From Asticcacaulis currens (GTDB lineage: Bacteria; Pseudomonadota; Alphaproteobacteria; Caulobacterales; Caulobacteraceae): a stretch of 64,000 nt of DNA. A program made the position numbers and the translations under genes. Below, one piece after another: positions 35,015 to 44,653 of the stretch. Below the pieces are notes generated by a model. The model did not search any database. It was not told where the DNA came from and was given only the letters and a program-made list of their open reading frames with translations. Location: contig NZ_JAQQKW010000006.1 in assembly GCF_028550395.1 (NCBI RefSeq), positions 62,001 through 126,000 on the forward strand. Reading direction: 5' to 3'. Within the stretch, counting starts at the first letter, position 1. Each line of letters starts with the position of its first letter.

Positions 35015-36799
35015 TTAAAAACTATCATCTTCCAGTGCGAACAGCGCTTCCGATCCGGCCTTCATCTTTTGCAGATGCGCCTCGGCTTCGGGAAGGATGC
35101 GCTCGAGGAAGACGCGACCGACTTTTAGCTTGTCGGCATAGAAGGGATCGGTCGAGCCCGCGTCGATGGCGGCTTGCGCGGCGGCCGCCTGCTGGGCCCA
35201 GCTATAGGCCAGCGCGGTCAGACCGAACAGGCACAGATAATCGAGCGAACCCGCGGCGGCGGCGTCCGGATTGCCCATGCCGTTTTGCATCAGCCACATG
35301 GTGCCGTCCATCAGACGCGCCTTGGTGTCCTTCAGGCCCTTGACGAAGGTCGCGGCGCTGCCCGCTTCGTGGTCGGCAACATAGGCGTCGATTTCTGCGA
35401 AATAGGCCATCACGGCGCGCCCGCCCTTGGACGGCAGTTTGCGACCGACGAGGTCGAGTGCCTGCACGCCATTGGTGCCTTCGTAGATGAGCGTGATGCG
35501 GATATCGCGCATATATTGCGAGGCCGGGAAGTGTTCGGTGAAGCCCGAACCGCCGTGCACCTGCATCGAGTCCTGCGTGACCTTCAGACCCTTTTCGGTG
35601 AGATAGGCCTTCACAACCGGCGTCAGCAGGCTGAGGAAATCATTGGCCTTTTCGCGGGTGGCCTCGTCTTCGGCGTATTTGGCCAGATCGGCCTGAAGCG
35701 CGACCCAGGTGAGGAAACCCCGGCCGCCTTCGAGCAGGGCGCGGCTTTCAAGCAGCATACGGCGCACATCGGGGTGGACGAGAATGGAGTCGGCGGGCTT
35801 GTCCGGCGATTTGGGGCCGGTGAGGGCGCGCCCTTGCAGGCGGTCCTTGGCGAATTCGACAGCGGCGACGTGGCTGGCGTGACCGATGGCGAGCCCCTGA
35901 AGGCCGACGCCGAGGCGGGCGTTGTTCATCATATAGAACATGATCTTCAGCCCTTCGTGGGCATTGCCGAGCAGCCAGCCCTTGGCGTCTTCATAGATCA
36001 TGACGCAGGTGGAATTCCCGTGAATGCCCATCTTGTGCTCAAGACCGGCGCAGTGAAGGCTGTTGCGCTCACCCGGATTGCCGTTGGCATCCGGGATAAA
36101 TTTGGGCACTAGGAACAGCGAGATGCCCTTCACGCCCGCCGGGGCGCCTTCGATGCGCGCCAGAACGAGGTGACAGATATTGCCCGTAAAGTCGTGCTCA
36201 CCCGCCGAAATCCAGATCTTCTGACCGGAAATCTTGTAGGTGCCGTCGCTGTCCGGCACCGCCTTGGTGCGCAGCAGGCCAAGGTCCGTGCCGCAATGCG
36301 GCTCGGTCAGGTTCATCGTCCCCGACCATTCGCCGGCGATTAGTTTGGGGAGATACAGCGCCTTCAACTCGTCCGTGCCGCCGACGCTGAGCGCCGCCAC
36401 CGCGCCGTCGGTCAGGCCGGGATACATGGCAAACGCAGAGGACGCGCCGGTGAGCATTTCCGAATAGGCCGTGGCCACGACGTGCGGCAGGCCCTGACCG
36501 CCGTATTCCGGATCACCGCCCAGAGCGGGCCACCCGGCCTCAACCATCTGGAGATAGGCTTCCTTGTAGCCCTTCGGCGCGGTGACGCTGTGGTCGGCGT
36601 GCAGGACGCAGCCCTCCTTGTCGCCCGGCGCGTTCAGCGGGGCGACCACCTCTTCGGTGAACTTTGCGCCTTCTTCCAGAATGGCCTGCACCACGTCGGG
36701 AGAGGCGTCCTGAAAACCCTTCAGGTTGGAATACTGGGCGATGTTCAGCACGTCGTTGAGCAGGAACTGATAGTCGCGCACGGGGGCCTTATACGGCAT
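35015..36799 (-). CDS. Acyl-CoA dehydrogenase (large C-terminal-domain type)
   Basis: A 594-aa FAD-dependent acyl-CoA dehydrogenase of the branch with an extra C-terminal domain, including DmdC-like enzymes. Flavin and substrate sites are recognisable: NLTEPHCGTDLGLLRTKA, KIWISAGEHD, QVHGGSGFTEHFPASQYMRDIRITLIYEGTNGVQ with the catalytic Glu in IYEGTNG. The extra domain runs from about residue 460 to the end. It is the second gene of a leftward operon with a MerR regulator (70-base gap), suggesting inducible acyl-CoA catabolism. Exact acyl substrate unknown. Confidence 0.94.
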   Translation of the reverse strand: MPYKAPVRDYQFLLNDVLNIAQYSNLKGFQDASPDVVQAILEEGAKFTEEVVAPLNAPGDKEGCVLHADHSVTAPKGYKEAYLQMVEAGWPALGGDPEYGGQGLPHVVATAYSEMLTGASSAFAMYPGLTDGAVAALSVGGTDELKALYLPKLIAGEWSGTMNLTEPHCGTDLGLLRTKAVPDSDGTYKISGQKIWISAGEHDFTGNICHLVLARIEGAPAGVKGISLFLVPKFIPDANGNPGERNSLHCAGLEHKMGIHGNSTCVMIYEDAKGWLLGNAHEGLKIMFYMMNNARLGVGLQGLAIGHASHVAAVEFAKDRLQGRALTGPKSPDKPADSILVHPDVRRMLLESRALLEGGRGFLTWVALQADLAKYAEDEATREKANDFLSLLTPVVKAYLTEKGLKVTQDSMQVHGGSGFTEHFPASQYMRDIRITLIYEGTNGVQALDLVGRKLPSKGGRAVMAYFAEIDAYVADHEAGSAATFVKGLKDTKARLMDGTMWLMQNGMGNPDAAAAGSLDYLCLFGLTALAYSWAQQAAAAQAAIDAGSTDPFYADKLKVGRVFLERILPEAEAHLQKMKAGSEALFALEDDSF

Positions 36800-36869
36800 G
36801 GAGGTGCTCCTTGGCGTTAGTGTGAGCTTTAATTTGTTATCTTAAATGTGGGCGTGAGCGCGTTGATTA

Positions 36870-37292
36870 TCAGGCGCTTTTACGATCGTCTTCGGCGTGG
36901 GTAGCCTGCGCCGCTTCATGCTTGGCGATCTCGCCTTCCATCCACGCGCAGCCTTCGACCATGTCCTTGATGGCCTGATCAATGTCTTCGCGCTGGCGTT
37001 TCAGGTTTTCGATCTGATCGTGATACTTGGCCACGGTGGCGCGCATCTGCTTCACGCCGCGGTCTTCGCGGTTATACAGATCGAGCACTTCGTGAATTTC
37101 GATCAGCGAAAAGCCCATGCGCTTGCCGCGCAGGATGATCTTCAGACGCGCCCGGTCGCGCGCCGAATAGATGCGCGTCTGACCCTTGCGTTCCGGGCTG
37201 ATGAGGCCCTTGTCTTCATAGAAGCGCAAGGCACGGGCGGTGACGCCGAACTCCTTGGAAAGCTGGCGAATAGTGTAGGTACGCATGTCCAT
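36870..37292 (-). CDS. MerR-family regulator (LiuR-like)
   Basis: A 140-aa DNA-binding protein of the MerR family. The N-terminal winged-helix is YTIRQLSKEFGVTARALRFYEDKGLISPERKGQTRIYSARDRARLKIILRGKRMGFSLIEI, and a dimerising coiled coil follows (about 75-120). No Cys-based metal loop is present, as in LiuR-type regulators of acyl-CoA catabolism. ATG 37292 follows GGGGGTCACC; upstream codons lie in the promoter. It heads an operon with the acyl-CoA dehydrogenase, and a perfect 16-bp operator-like palindrome lies 31 bases upstream. Confidence 0.9.
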   Translation of the reverse strand: MDMRTYTIRQLSKEFGVTARALRFYEDKGLISPERKGQTRIYSARDRARLKIILRGKRMGFSLIEIHEVLDLYNREDRGVKQMRATVAKYHDQIENLKRQREDIDQAIKDMVEGCAWMEGEIAKHEAAQATHAEDDRKSA

Positions 37293-37323
37293 GGTGACCC
37301 CCTGTATAAGGTCGTTATAATTG

Positions 37324-37339
37324 ACGTTTACGTAAACGT
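37324..37339. promoter_or_regulatory. 16-bp operator palindrome of the MerR operon
   Basis: ACGTTTACGTAAACGT is a perfect palindrome. Read leftward it is followed by a TATAAC -10-like hexamer (37314-37319), so it sits in the -35/spacer area of the promoter as MerR-type operators do. TTTACGTAAACG resembles known LiuR-type sites. Autoregulation is likely. Confidence 0.72.
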
Positions 37340-37395
37340 ACACCTAACTTGCCCCAAACGTCAAGAGGCGGCTTTTCACATCTTCGTGCCATGCG

Positions 37396-37432
37396 AAAAG
37401 GCCCCGGTTCGCGGTGGAGCCGGGGGCCTTTG
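37396..37432 (-). terminator. Terminator of the propeller lipoprotein gene
   Basis: AAAGGCCCCGGTT pairs with AGCCGGGGGCCTTT (one G in excess) around an 8-base loop; in the leftward direction TTTTCG follows. It begins about 20 bases after the stop of the gene at 37453. Confidence 0.75.
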
Positions 37433-37452
37433 TGCTGACGATAATAAGCGCT

Positions 37453-38904
37453 TTAATTGAGCTTGAAGACCCGGGCTTTGATGGCGGTACCGCTGGTGTC
37501 GCCTAACGCACCGGAATTATCGACCCAACTGACGACGAAGCCGTTGGTCTTCAACGGGGAGAGCACCATGCTTGTCTGATTGCCGGTCACATAGACATTG
37601 ACCAGCAATTCGCTGCCAAACTTCGTGCCGCTGGCATCGAAAGCCTGTGCCTTGATCGCCCAGCCGTCTGTGTCGCCGAGCGTTCCGCTGTTGTCACCCC
37701 AGGCGGCTATAAACTGTCCGTTCGGAAGGGTGATCACATAGGGAGCCACCTGACGCCCGGTGGTATTGGTTGCCAGCGTAAACGCTGTGCCGACGCGGTT
37801 GCCCGATGCATCAAAGATTTGACCATAGGCTTCGTCCGTTGTGCCACCTGAATTGCCTTCCGACCAGACAATGACGAAGGCCCCGTTTGCCAGAGCGCTG
37901 ACGCTTCCCGGCGATTGCAGAAAACCCGGTGACTCCTTGACTATAAATTCGCCGCCGACCTTCTGACCCGAAGCGTTAAAAATTTGCGCTTTGAGCTTGT
38001 TGACGATGTTCGGGCCCACCGAGCCATTGTAGTCCTGCCAGGTGATGACGAACCCGCCATTGCTCAGCGGCGCGGCATACGACTGGCTTTGCTGACCCGC
38101 GGTCGAGGTGTTGACGATAAAGGCAGGGGTGAGTTCATCGGCATCGGCCGAATAGAGTTGCGCCCTGACAGACAAGGAGTCGCCGTCGCCGCCGACCGCT
38201 GTGGAGGCATTAAATTCCGTCCACGTAGCCAGCAGCCGTCCATCGCTCAAGCGGACTAATTTTGGCTGTCCCTGCGTGCCGTTATTTCCGTAGGAAATGC
38301 CATTCTGAATACTGTAGGTCAGGGGAGGCGCCACCGCATCCCCCAGCGCCACGCCTGCGGAGGAAAATTCGCGGGCGAAAATTGGGCCCGAGGTAACGGC
38401 CGTCGGGTTAGTGGTGTTCAGATGTCCGTTGGACACATAGAGCAAGCCGAACCCGCCGCCATTGAGCGCTGACAGAGACGGTTGCACATGACGATAAGAC
38501 GATGAGCTTTGTCGTGTGCCGGTCGAGGCAATAATTTCACTGCCTGATTTCGTGCCGTCGGGTGTGAGGATTTGAGCCCGGATTTCAGCCAGTGAGATGC
38601 CACCAATCGTGCCCTGACTGCTCACCCATCCGGCGACCACATTGCCATTATCAAGCGTGGTCAGGGTGACCGCGTTCTGATCATTGTCGGTTACCGTGTT
38701 GACCAGTATCTCACTGCCGCCGACATAGGCCGTCGGAGTCGCCGAAGAGGACGACGAAGACCCGGCCCCGGAAGAGCCGCCACCACTGCCGCTTCCTCCG
38801 CCACCACCTCCACAGGCGGCAAGAGCAGCGATGAGAAACGGCGTCAGAATGACGCCCAGACGAAATCCGGGATGACGTGTGGCAGATGATTTAACAGGTA
38901 GCAT
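37453..38904 (-). CDS. Predicted seven-bladed propeller lipoprotein
   Basis: A 483-aa lipoprotein: a long signal peptide with lipobox LIAALAAC (Cys31), then a Gly/Ser-rich linker (about 32-57), then seven repeats of about 55-60 residues, each of the form L-x-N-G-x-F-V-hydrophobic-x-W-x-D/E ... A-Q-hydrophobic-F-D-A-S-G-x-K-x-G-x-E-hydrophobic. The last repeat stops after IKARVFKLN, lacking the final strand; the matching strand GGSEILVNT is at the N-terminus, as expected for a closed propeller. No catalytic motif is visible. A surface-binding or structural role is inferred. Confidence 0.75.
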   Translation of the reverse strand: MLPVKSSATRHPGFRLGVILTPFLIAALAACGGGGGGSGSGGGSSGAGSSSSSSATPTAYVGGSEILVNTVTDNDQNAVTLTTLDNGNVVAGWVSSQGTIGGISLAEIRAQILTPDGTKSGSEIIASTGTRQSSSSYRHVQPSLSALNGGGFGLLYVSNGHLNTTNPTAVTSGPIFAREFSSAGVALGDAVAPPLTYSIQNGISYGNNGTQGQPKLVRLSDGRLLATWTEFNASTAVGGDGDSLSVRAQLYSADADELTPAFIVNTSTAGQQSQSYAAPLSNGGFVITWQDYNGSVGPNIVNKLKAQIFNASGQKVGGEFIVKESPGFLQSPGSVSALANGAFVIVWSEGNSGGTTDEAYGQIFDASGNRVGTAFTLATNTTGRQVAPYVITLPNGQFIAAWGDNSGTLGDTDGWAIKAQAFDASGTKFGSELLVNVYVTGNQTSMVLSPLKTNGFVVSWVDNSGALGDTSGTAIKARVFKLN

Positions 38905-39075
38905 AATGACTCCCCCCTATGTATTCATCCTCATCTTAAACGTGAATTACGTCAAGTTTGCAATGCTGAACAGTAGCGGGGTGTCCCGTGTTCCACGGGT
39001 TTCATTTGACGCCCGCCGTCCCGCCCTTTAAAGCCACAGCTCTGTTTTTGTTTGCCCCGAAAGGTGTTTTTCCAC

Positions 39076-40743
39076 GTGTCTTCCGAACTGACCCTACTCG
39101 CGCAACAGGGCCGTGCCTGGCCCTTCGAGCAAGCCCGCGCCCTGATTGCGCGCGTGCTGAAAGTGCGTCTGAAGGATCAGGCGGACTCGATACGGGCGAA
39201 GGAGCTGATCACGGCAGGCAAGGCCGATGAAGCGCTGAAGACCTTTGAGGCGCTGAACCGTCCGGTGATCTTTGAAACCGGCTACGGGCCGTCGGGCCTG
39301 CCGCACATCGGCACTTTCGGCGAAGTGGCGCGCACCACCATGGTGCGTCAGGCCTTTACGGCCCTGACCGGCGGTCACTGGGCGTCGCGCCTGATCTCGT
39401 TTTCCGACGATATGGATGGTCTGCGCAAGGTGCCGGAAGGCATCCCTAATCCGGATATCCTGCGCGAAGACCTGTATAAGCCGCTGACCGTGGTGCGTGA
39501 CCCGTTCGGGACCCACGACTCGTTCGGCGCGCACAATAATGCGCGTCTGCGCGCCTTTCTCGACTCGTTTGGCTTCGATTACGAGTTCAAGTCGGCCACG
39601 GATGCCTATAAGTCGGGTGAGTTCGACGCCACGCTTCTGAGGGCGCTGGAACGCTTCGACGACATCCAGAAGATCATGCTGCCGACCCTGGGGCCGGATC
39701 GGCGCGCCACCTATTCGCCGTTTCTGCCGATTTCGCCGGTCACCGGTCATGTGCTTCAGGTGCCGACGCTTGAGCGCAATGTCTCAAAGGGCACGATCGT
39801 CTTTGAGGAAAACGGCGAAAAGTTCGAGGTGCCGGTTACGGGCGGCCACGTCAAGATGCAGTGGAAGCCCGACTGGGCCATGCGCTGGGCGGCTTTGGGC
39901 GTCGATTACGAAATGGCCGGCAAGGACCTGATCGACTCGGTCAAGGTGTCGTCGCAGGTGTGCAAGGTGCTGGGCGGTACGCCGCCGGAAGGCTTCAACT
40001 ACGAACTCTTCCTCGATGAGCAGGGCCAGAAGATATCGAAGTCGAAGGGCAACGGCCTGACCATGGAAGACTGGCTGCGCTACGGTGCGCCGGAATCGCT
40101 GGCCTATTACATGTTCCAGTCGCCGAAATCGGCCAAGAAGCTCTATTTCGACGTCATTCCGCGCGCCACGGACGAGTTCTTCCAGCAACTCGATGCCTTC
40201 CCCAAGCAGGAAGAGGCCAAGCAGATCGAAAATCCGGTCTGGTTCGTCCTGCGCGGCGAAACGGGCACGAAGTCGCCGCCGGTGACCTTCGGTCTGATGC
40301 TCAACCTCGTTTCAGCGGCCAATGCCTCGGACAAGGAGACGCTGTGGGGCTTCCTGCGCGCCTATATTCCGGGAGCGACGCCGGAAAGTGAGCCCGTGCT
40401 CGATCGTCTGGCCGGCTACGCGCTCAACTATTTTGAGGACTTCGTCAAACCGTCCAAGACCTTCCGTTTGCCCGACGATAAAGAAAAGGCGGCGCTGATC
40501 GACCTGCGTGACCGTTTGGCGGCGCTGGACCCCGAAACGCGCGACGCCGAGGCCATCCAGAACATCGTCTTCGAAGTCGGAAAGGCGCATGAATTCGAGC
40601 CCTTACGTGCGTGGTTTCAGGCACTCTATGAGGTGCTTCTGGGGCAATCCCAGGGTCCGCGCTTCGGCTCCTTCGTGGCCATTTTCGGCATCGAACGGAC
40701 GCTGGACCTGCTTGATCAGGGTATAGAGGGGCGTCTTATCTGA
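39076..40743 (+). CDS. lysK: Class I lysyl-tRNA synthetase
   Basis: A 555-aa archaeal-type class I LysRS, which most alphaproteobacteria use in place of the class II enzyme. HIGH-like motif HIGT at residues 77-80 ([15 protein letters not shown]) and the KMSKS-like KISKS at 319-323, followed by [24 protein letters not shown]. Start is taken as GTG 39076 (AAAGGTG upstream, residues [19 protein letters not shown]); a TTG at 39052 is less likely. The end overlaps the convergent M61 gene by 8 bases. Confidence 0.95.
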   Translation: MSSELTLLAQQGRAWPFEQARALIARVLKVRLKDQADSIRAKELITAGKADEALKTFEALNRPVIFETGYGPSGLPHIGTFGEVARTTMVRQAFTALTGGHWASRLISFSDDMDGLRKVPEGIPNPDILREDLYKPLTVVRDPFGTHDSFGAHNNARLRAFLDSFGFDYEFKSATDAYKSGEFDATLLRALERFDDIQKIMLPTLGPDRRATYSPFLPISPVTGHVLQVPTLERNVSKGTIVFEENGEKFEVPVTGGHVKMQWKPDWAMRWAALGVDYEMAGKDLIDSVKVSSQVCKVLGGTPPEGFNYELFLDEQGQKISKSKGNGLTMEDWLRYGAPESLAYYMFQSPKSAKKLYFDVIPRATDEFFQQLDAFPKQEEAKQIENPVWFVLRGETGTKSPPVTFGLMLNLVSAANASDKETLWGFLRAYIPGATPESEPVLDRLAGYALNYFEDFVKPSKTFRLPDDKEKAALIDLRDRLAALDPETRDAEAIQNIVFEVGKAHEFEPLRAWFQALYEVLLGQSQGPRFGSFVAIFGIERTLDLLDQGIEGRLI

Positions 40744-42415
40744 GGATGAGCTTCTGGGTGCGGATATAATCCTTGCCGGTCGCCGTAAAGGTAATGGTCT
40801 GGGGTTTACCCTCCGCGCCTTCGACAACGGCGGTGATGACATCGTGGCCGTCACCGACGCCCCGGCTTTCGACCCGAAGGCGCTTCATGCCTTCGCGGAT
40901 ACCGGCCCTGTAGGCCGGGCCTTCGGGATCGACGGCAACAAAGGCCCCGGCCGCGCGCGACTTGTCCGGGTCGTAGCCCAGGGTGCGAACCGGCACGTCC
41001 TCGGACACCACCCGGAATTTTGCGCCAAAGGCATCTTCGGGCAGGGTCATGGCCTCACCCTTCAGCATGTAGCGGTCAATCAGGTCGCCGAAATCTACCC
41101 CGTAGGCGGTGGCGGCCCGATTGAGCCGGTCGATCAGTTTCACATGCGGAGCTTTACTCGCCGTGTCGGCCCGGGCCTGATCGCGCAACACATGGATAAA
41201 ACCATCCATCGACTTGCCCTGAGCGCGCCAGCGGGCATCGAGCAGTACCGCTAGCATGGACCCGCGCTGATACGGGAGTTTCTGCACCAGCGGGTCGTTC
41301 CAGAACTTCTCAACGATGACGCTGTTGGGGGCGGTTCGGTAGGGGGAGGCGGCGTAGGCCCGAAGCGCGTCGTTCCAGGTCGCCATGAACTGCTGGGCAT
41401 CCACGGCCCCGCCTTCATAGGCCAGTTTGCGGGCATAGTAGTCGGTAAAGCCTTCCGAGAACCAGTAACCGCTTTTTTCTTCCTCATCAGGATCAAAGCC
41501 GCCCAGGCGCAAAGGATTCCAGCTATGGAAATATTCATGCGCCAGAATGATTTTCAGCGCGCCGAGCTCGGTTTCCGGTGTGGCGACCATGGCAAAGGAC
41601 TCACCAAGCCCGGAGCCGCGGATCGAGCGCCCACCTTTAGCCGATTCCGATGGGGCAAGGGTGACGAGGAAATGATCCTGACCTTCGCCCCAGAAACTTT
41701 GTTCGGCATTGATGATATCGTGCACTGACGCATTGAATGCGTCGGAAGTGAACTGATCGAAATGACCGCGCCACGCGATGCGCAGATCGCCACTTTTGAC
41801 CTTAAGCTGCGCAATATGCACGTCCTTGCCGGCCAGAAGCACGGATTGGTCCGCCGCTTCGTTCAGTTCAGGCGGGGTGGGATATTGCAGATTGGTTGCC
41901 CCCGTCCAGCCACGCGGCAGCGACCACGAAAAGTGCTGTGCCTGAGGGTCGCGGCCTTCGACGACGGCGAACAGGCCCGGGCCCGTAATATAAAACCAGT
42001 CCGGGGCTATCACAGGATAGGTATAGTTGGTGTCCAGAGGCACCTCCTGACCGGGGGTGCGGTTGGCCTCCAAACGGTAGGAGACGGTAATAAGGGCATA
42101 GGGTTTGGCGTTGATCTCACGCACGGCGGGCTCCGGCGTCGTCACCGTCTTGGCCCCTTTGATGTCGAGGTCTTTGAGCCGCTCATAGAAGCGATCGCCG
42201 CCGCCCCAACGGTCGGGCAGTCTCAGGGTGGCCTTGCCGTCCTTATCGGCGCGAAAGCGGAGGCGCAGCCGCACCGCTGTGAGGTGGTCGCCCTGCGTGA
42301 TCGTGTCCAGATGGTAGGTAACCCCGGAAGGATCAGGAGATTTCGCATTGCCCTCAGCCGAGAGCCCCGTCAGGCTGACGCATAGCAACCAGACGACAAT
42401 CCCATTTTTTCGCAT
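40736..42415 (-). CDS. M61-family metallopeptidase (2)
   Basis: A 559-aa exported M61-type zinc peptidase, divergent from the one at 11941. Signal peptide (residues 1-22), beta domain, HEYFH at residues 293-297 followed by SWNPLRLGG, and the third ligand region [19 protein letters not shown]. The C-terminal portion includes a PDZ-like region ([31 protein letters not shown]). ATG 42415 has GGGGGGAGATCAG upstream. Tail overlaps lysK by 8 bases. Confidence 0.93.
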   Translation of the reverse strand: MRKNGIVVWLLCVSLTGLSAEGNAKSPDPSGVTYHLDTITQGDHLTAVRLRLRFRADKDGKATLRLPDRWGGGDRFYERLKDLDIKGAKTVTTPEPAVREINAKPYALITVSYRLEANRTPGQEVPLDTNYTYPVIAPDWFYITGPGLFAVVEGRDPQAQHFSWSLPRGWTGATNLQYPTPPELNEAADQSVLLAGKDVHIAQLKVKSGDLRIAWRGHFDQFTSDAFNASVHDIINAEQSFWGEGQDHFLVTLAPSESAKGGRSIRGSGLGESFAMVATPETELGALKIILAHEYFHSWNPLRLGGFDPDEEEKSGYWFSEGFTDYYARKLAYEGGAVDAQQFMATWNDALRAYAASPYRTAPNSVIVEKFWNDPLVQKLPYQRGSMLAVLLDARWRAQGKSMDGFIHVLRDQARADTASKAPHVKLIDRLNRAATAYGVDFGDLIDRYMLKGEAMTLPEDAFGAKFRVVSEDVPVRTLGYDPDKSRAAGAFVAVDPEGPAYRAGIREGMKRLRVESRGVGDGHDVITAVVEGAEGKPQTITFTATGKDYIRTQKLILR

Positions 42416-42650
42416 ACTGATCTCCCCCCGGAATGCCAGAGCCCATACCCAAAAGTGGACGCACTTCACGGAAAATGTTTCGACTGAACAGAACTTTAAA
42501 GCGAAATAGCTATGCCCTCACAGTCATTGCGCTCTGACACTTAAATTTGAAGAGGAAGACGGCTGAAATGTGGCGTCGGATAATCGCGGTATGAGGGTGC
42601 GTTGACGCTTCAACCGGGGCGTGCTGTTGTGACGTATCAAGGAGGCCGCC

Positions 42651-43811
42651 ATGCGCTTTTTGCTTATGCTTTGTGCCCTTGCGGGCGTGTGTGCGTCCGC
42701 CCAAGCCGCTGAATCTCCCTCTATACCCAAGCCCGCGGCCATTGATGCGGAGGTGCAGCGGGTCCTGAAGGACACCGGGGCCAAAGGGCTGGCCATCGCG
42801 GTCATTGACGACGGCAAGGTGGGTTATGTAAAGTCCTATGGCGTGCGCAACGCCAAGGGTGAGCCCCTGACGACGCAAACCGTGATGTACGGCGCCTCGT
42901 TGACCAAGGCCGTGTTCGCCTATGCGGTCATGCAGCAGGTCGATCAGGGGCGTCTGACGCTGGATACGCCTCTGGCGGACATGCTGCCGCAGCCTTTGCC
43001 GAGCTATGCGTCGCCGGACATTATTAATCGCTACAGCGACTGGTCGGCGCTGGATGAGCGCTGGCGCAAGCTGACGCCGCGTATTGTGCTGACCCATTCG
43101 AGCGGCTTTGCCAACTTCCGTTTTCTGGAACCGGATGAAAAGCTGACATTCCACTTCGATCCGGGGGCGCGTTACGCCTATTCGGGGGATGGTCTGCTGA
43201 CGCTGCAATTTGCCATGGAAACGGGGCTGGGCCTCAGTCTGCGCGACGAAACCGACCGTATCTTCAAAGGGTTGGGCATGACGCGGAGCAGTCTGATCTG
43301 GCGGCCGGACTTTGCGGACAATCTGGCCGATGGCTGGAACGACAGGGGCGAGGTCGAGGCGCACGATGAGCGGTCAAAGGTCCGCGTGGCCGGGTCGATG
43401 GACACGACGATCGGTGATTTTGCCCGTTTTGCGGCGGCCTTTGTGCGGGGGGAGGGACTGAGCGCGGGGGCGCGGGCGGACATCACCAAACGGCAGTTGA
43501 AGATCACGACGCGGACGCAGTTCCCGCCCTTTCAGCCCGAATTGCCGGCGGATCAGCAGCGGGCCGACCTCTATGCGGGGCTGGGCGTAGTGGTGTTTGA
43601 CGGACCGCAGGGGCACGGCTTTTACAAGGGCGGGCATAACGACATGACGGCCAATACCTGGGTTTGCGTTGAAAGATCAAAGCGCTGCGTGGTGATCCTG
43701 TCGAACGATGTACGCGCGGAAGCCGGCTTTGCGGCGCTGGTAAGGTTCGTGCTGGGAGAGACGGGCGTGCCCTATGAATGGGAGTATGGGGATCATGCGG
43801 GGAAGTCGTGA
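42651..43811 (+). CDS. Exported serine hydrolase (class C beta-lactamase fold)
   Basis: A 386-aa periplasmic serine hydrolase with penicillin-recognising fold. Signal peptide MRFLLMLCALAGVCASAQAA. The SxxK motif is SLTK (83-86), the YxN position reads YSG (Tyr177, Gly179 instead of Asn) and a third box is probably GGHND near residue 328 in place of KTG. Such proteins are esterases, DD-peptidases or D-aminopeptidases; the activity is not decidable. AAGGAGG lies 7 bases before the ATG. A pair of dyads and a 21-bp inverted repeat follow. Confidence 0.87.
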   Translation: MRFLLMLCALAGVCASAQAAESPSIPKPAAIDAEVQRVLKDTGAKGLAIAVIDDGKVGYVKSYGVRNAKGEPLTTQTVMYGASLTKAVFAYAVMQQVDQGRLTLDTPLADMLPQPLPSYASPDIINRYSDWSALDERWRKLTPRIVLTHSSGFANFRFLEPDEKLTFHFDPGARYAYSGDGLLTLQFAMETGLGLSLRDETDRIFKGLGMTRSSLIWRPDFADNLADGWNDRGEVEAHDERSKVRVAGSMDTTIGDFARFAAAFVRGEGLSAGARADITKRQLKITTRTQFPPFQPELPADQQRADLYAGLGVVVFDGPQGHGFYKGGHNDMTANTWVCVERSKRCVVILSNDVRAEAGFAALVRFVLGETGVPYEWEYGDHAGKS

Positions 43812-43829
43812 CGGGGCGGGTTCCGGGGC

Positions 43830-43848
43830 GTGGAGTCCGTGACCCCAC
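43830..43848. repeat. GC-rich 3'-end dyad, copy 4
   Basis: GTGGAGTC-CGT-GACCCCAC, an 8-bp stem with one mismatch and a 3-base loop, 19 bases after the serine hydrolase stop. A variant of the family. Confidence 0.6.
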
Positions 43849-43859
43849 AAACCTTTATC

Positions 43860-43905
43860 CCCAAAGACAAGGCCTATCGGGTTACCGATAGGCCTTGTCT
43901 TTGGG
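43860..43905. terminator. Long perfect inverted repeat, probable bidirectional terminator
   Basis: Two 21-base arms (43860-43880 and 43885-43905) are perfect reverse complements around the 4-base loop GTTA. It lies midway between the convergent serine hydrolase and S24 regulator genes. There is no T-run, so it may act as an RNA stem protecting 3' ends or as a weak terminator. Confidence 0.65.
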
Positions 43906-43915
43906 CGTAGAAGAC

Positions 43916-43934
43916 TTGGGGCCGCAGGCCCCAA
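43916..43934. repeat. GC-rich 3'-end dyad, copy 5
   Basis: TTGGGGCC-GCA-GGCCCCAA, identical to copy 2, 16 bases from the stop of the leftward S24 regulator gene. Confidence 0.75.
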
Positions 43935-43950
43935 ACCCCAAAACATCCCG

Positions 43951-44580
43951 TCACTGACTGGCCCACACAATCCGCGCCATCCACGTCACCTGCGCCCGCT
44001 CCAGCACCCGGTTGGAAAAGTCCGGATTAAGCGACCGCAGTTCAACCTGCTTCTCCGTCAACCGCACCAGTTCCTTGGCCATGACCTCGCCTTCGCTGGT
44101 CTTCACCACCACCCGGTCGCCCCGCCGCAGGTTCTGACGCAGCGGATCGACGATGATACGGTCGCCGTCGCGGTAAAGCGGCAGCATGGAATCGCCTGAA
44201 ATCTCAAGCGCATAGAGCCCTTCACCTGCGGGCAGGCCGATCTCGTCCCAGCCCTGTCCGACCGGAAATCCCGCATCGTCAAACAGGCCGTCATTGCCCG
44301 CCTGCGCAAACCCGATCAAAGGCACACCCTTCGGCACCGGGCGCGGTTCGGTCAGGGCGGCAAAATCGGAAAAGCTCTGGCCCGTGGCCTCCAGCAGCTT
44401 GGCCAGACTCTCGGTGGAGGGCCAGCGCGGACGGGGCGGGTCTTCGGTCGATTGGCGTTTCGACTTGTTGAAGGCCGTAGGGTCAAGCCCCGCCAGTCGC
44501 GCCAGCCCCGACGGTGACGTGCCGAGGTTCAGCGCCAGACGGTCGATGGCATTCCAGATTTGGGCGTGCGACAAGGACAT
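43951..44580 (-). CDS. S24-family LexA-like transcriptional regulator
   Basis: A 209-aa repressor with an N-terminal HTH (about 18-45; TSPSGLARLAGLDPTAFNKSKR) and a C-terminal S24 self-cleaving peptidase domain. The catalytic Ser131 is in SGDSMLP and Lys169 in EGEVMAKEL; the scissile Ala94-Gly95 is in GFAQAGND. It is not LexA, since the N-terminus is a Cro/CI-like HTH instead of the LexA winged helix. It lies in a chromosomal setting without phage genes. The target is unknown. Confidence 0.9.
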   Translation of the reverse strand: MSLSHAQIWNAIDRLALNLGTSPSGLARLAGLDPTAFNKSKRQSTEDPPRPRWPSTESLAKLLEATGQSFSDFAALTEPRPVPKGVPLIGFAQAGNDGLFDDAGFPVGQGWDEIGLPAGEGLYALEISGDSMLPLYRDGDRIIVDPLRQNLRRGDRVVVKTSEGEVMAKELVRLTEKQVELRSLNPDFSNRVLERAQVTWMARIVWASQ

Positions 44581-44653
44581 GGCGCGTTTCCTGTGAGATA
44601 TCAGGAAAATAAATCCAGATGCAGGAAAATCAACTTAAATTATGAATTTAATC

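Noticed and set aside
42440-42475. Degenerate copy of the CCGAAAAGTGG palindrome upstream of the second M61 gene
   Set aside because: CCAAAAGTGG...CACTTCACGG keeps only part of the pairing, so I mention it but do not list it as a feature.
43951-44580. S24 regulator as a prophage remnant
   Set aside because: No phage genes on either side, and stand-alone S24 regulators are common on bacterial chromosomes.
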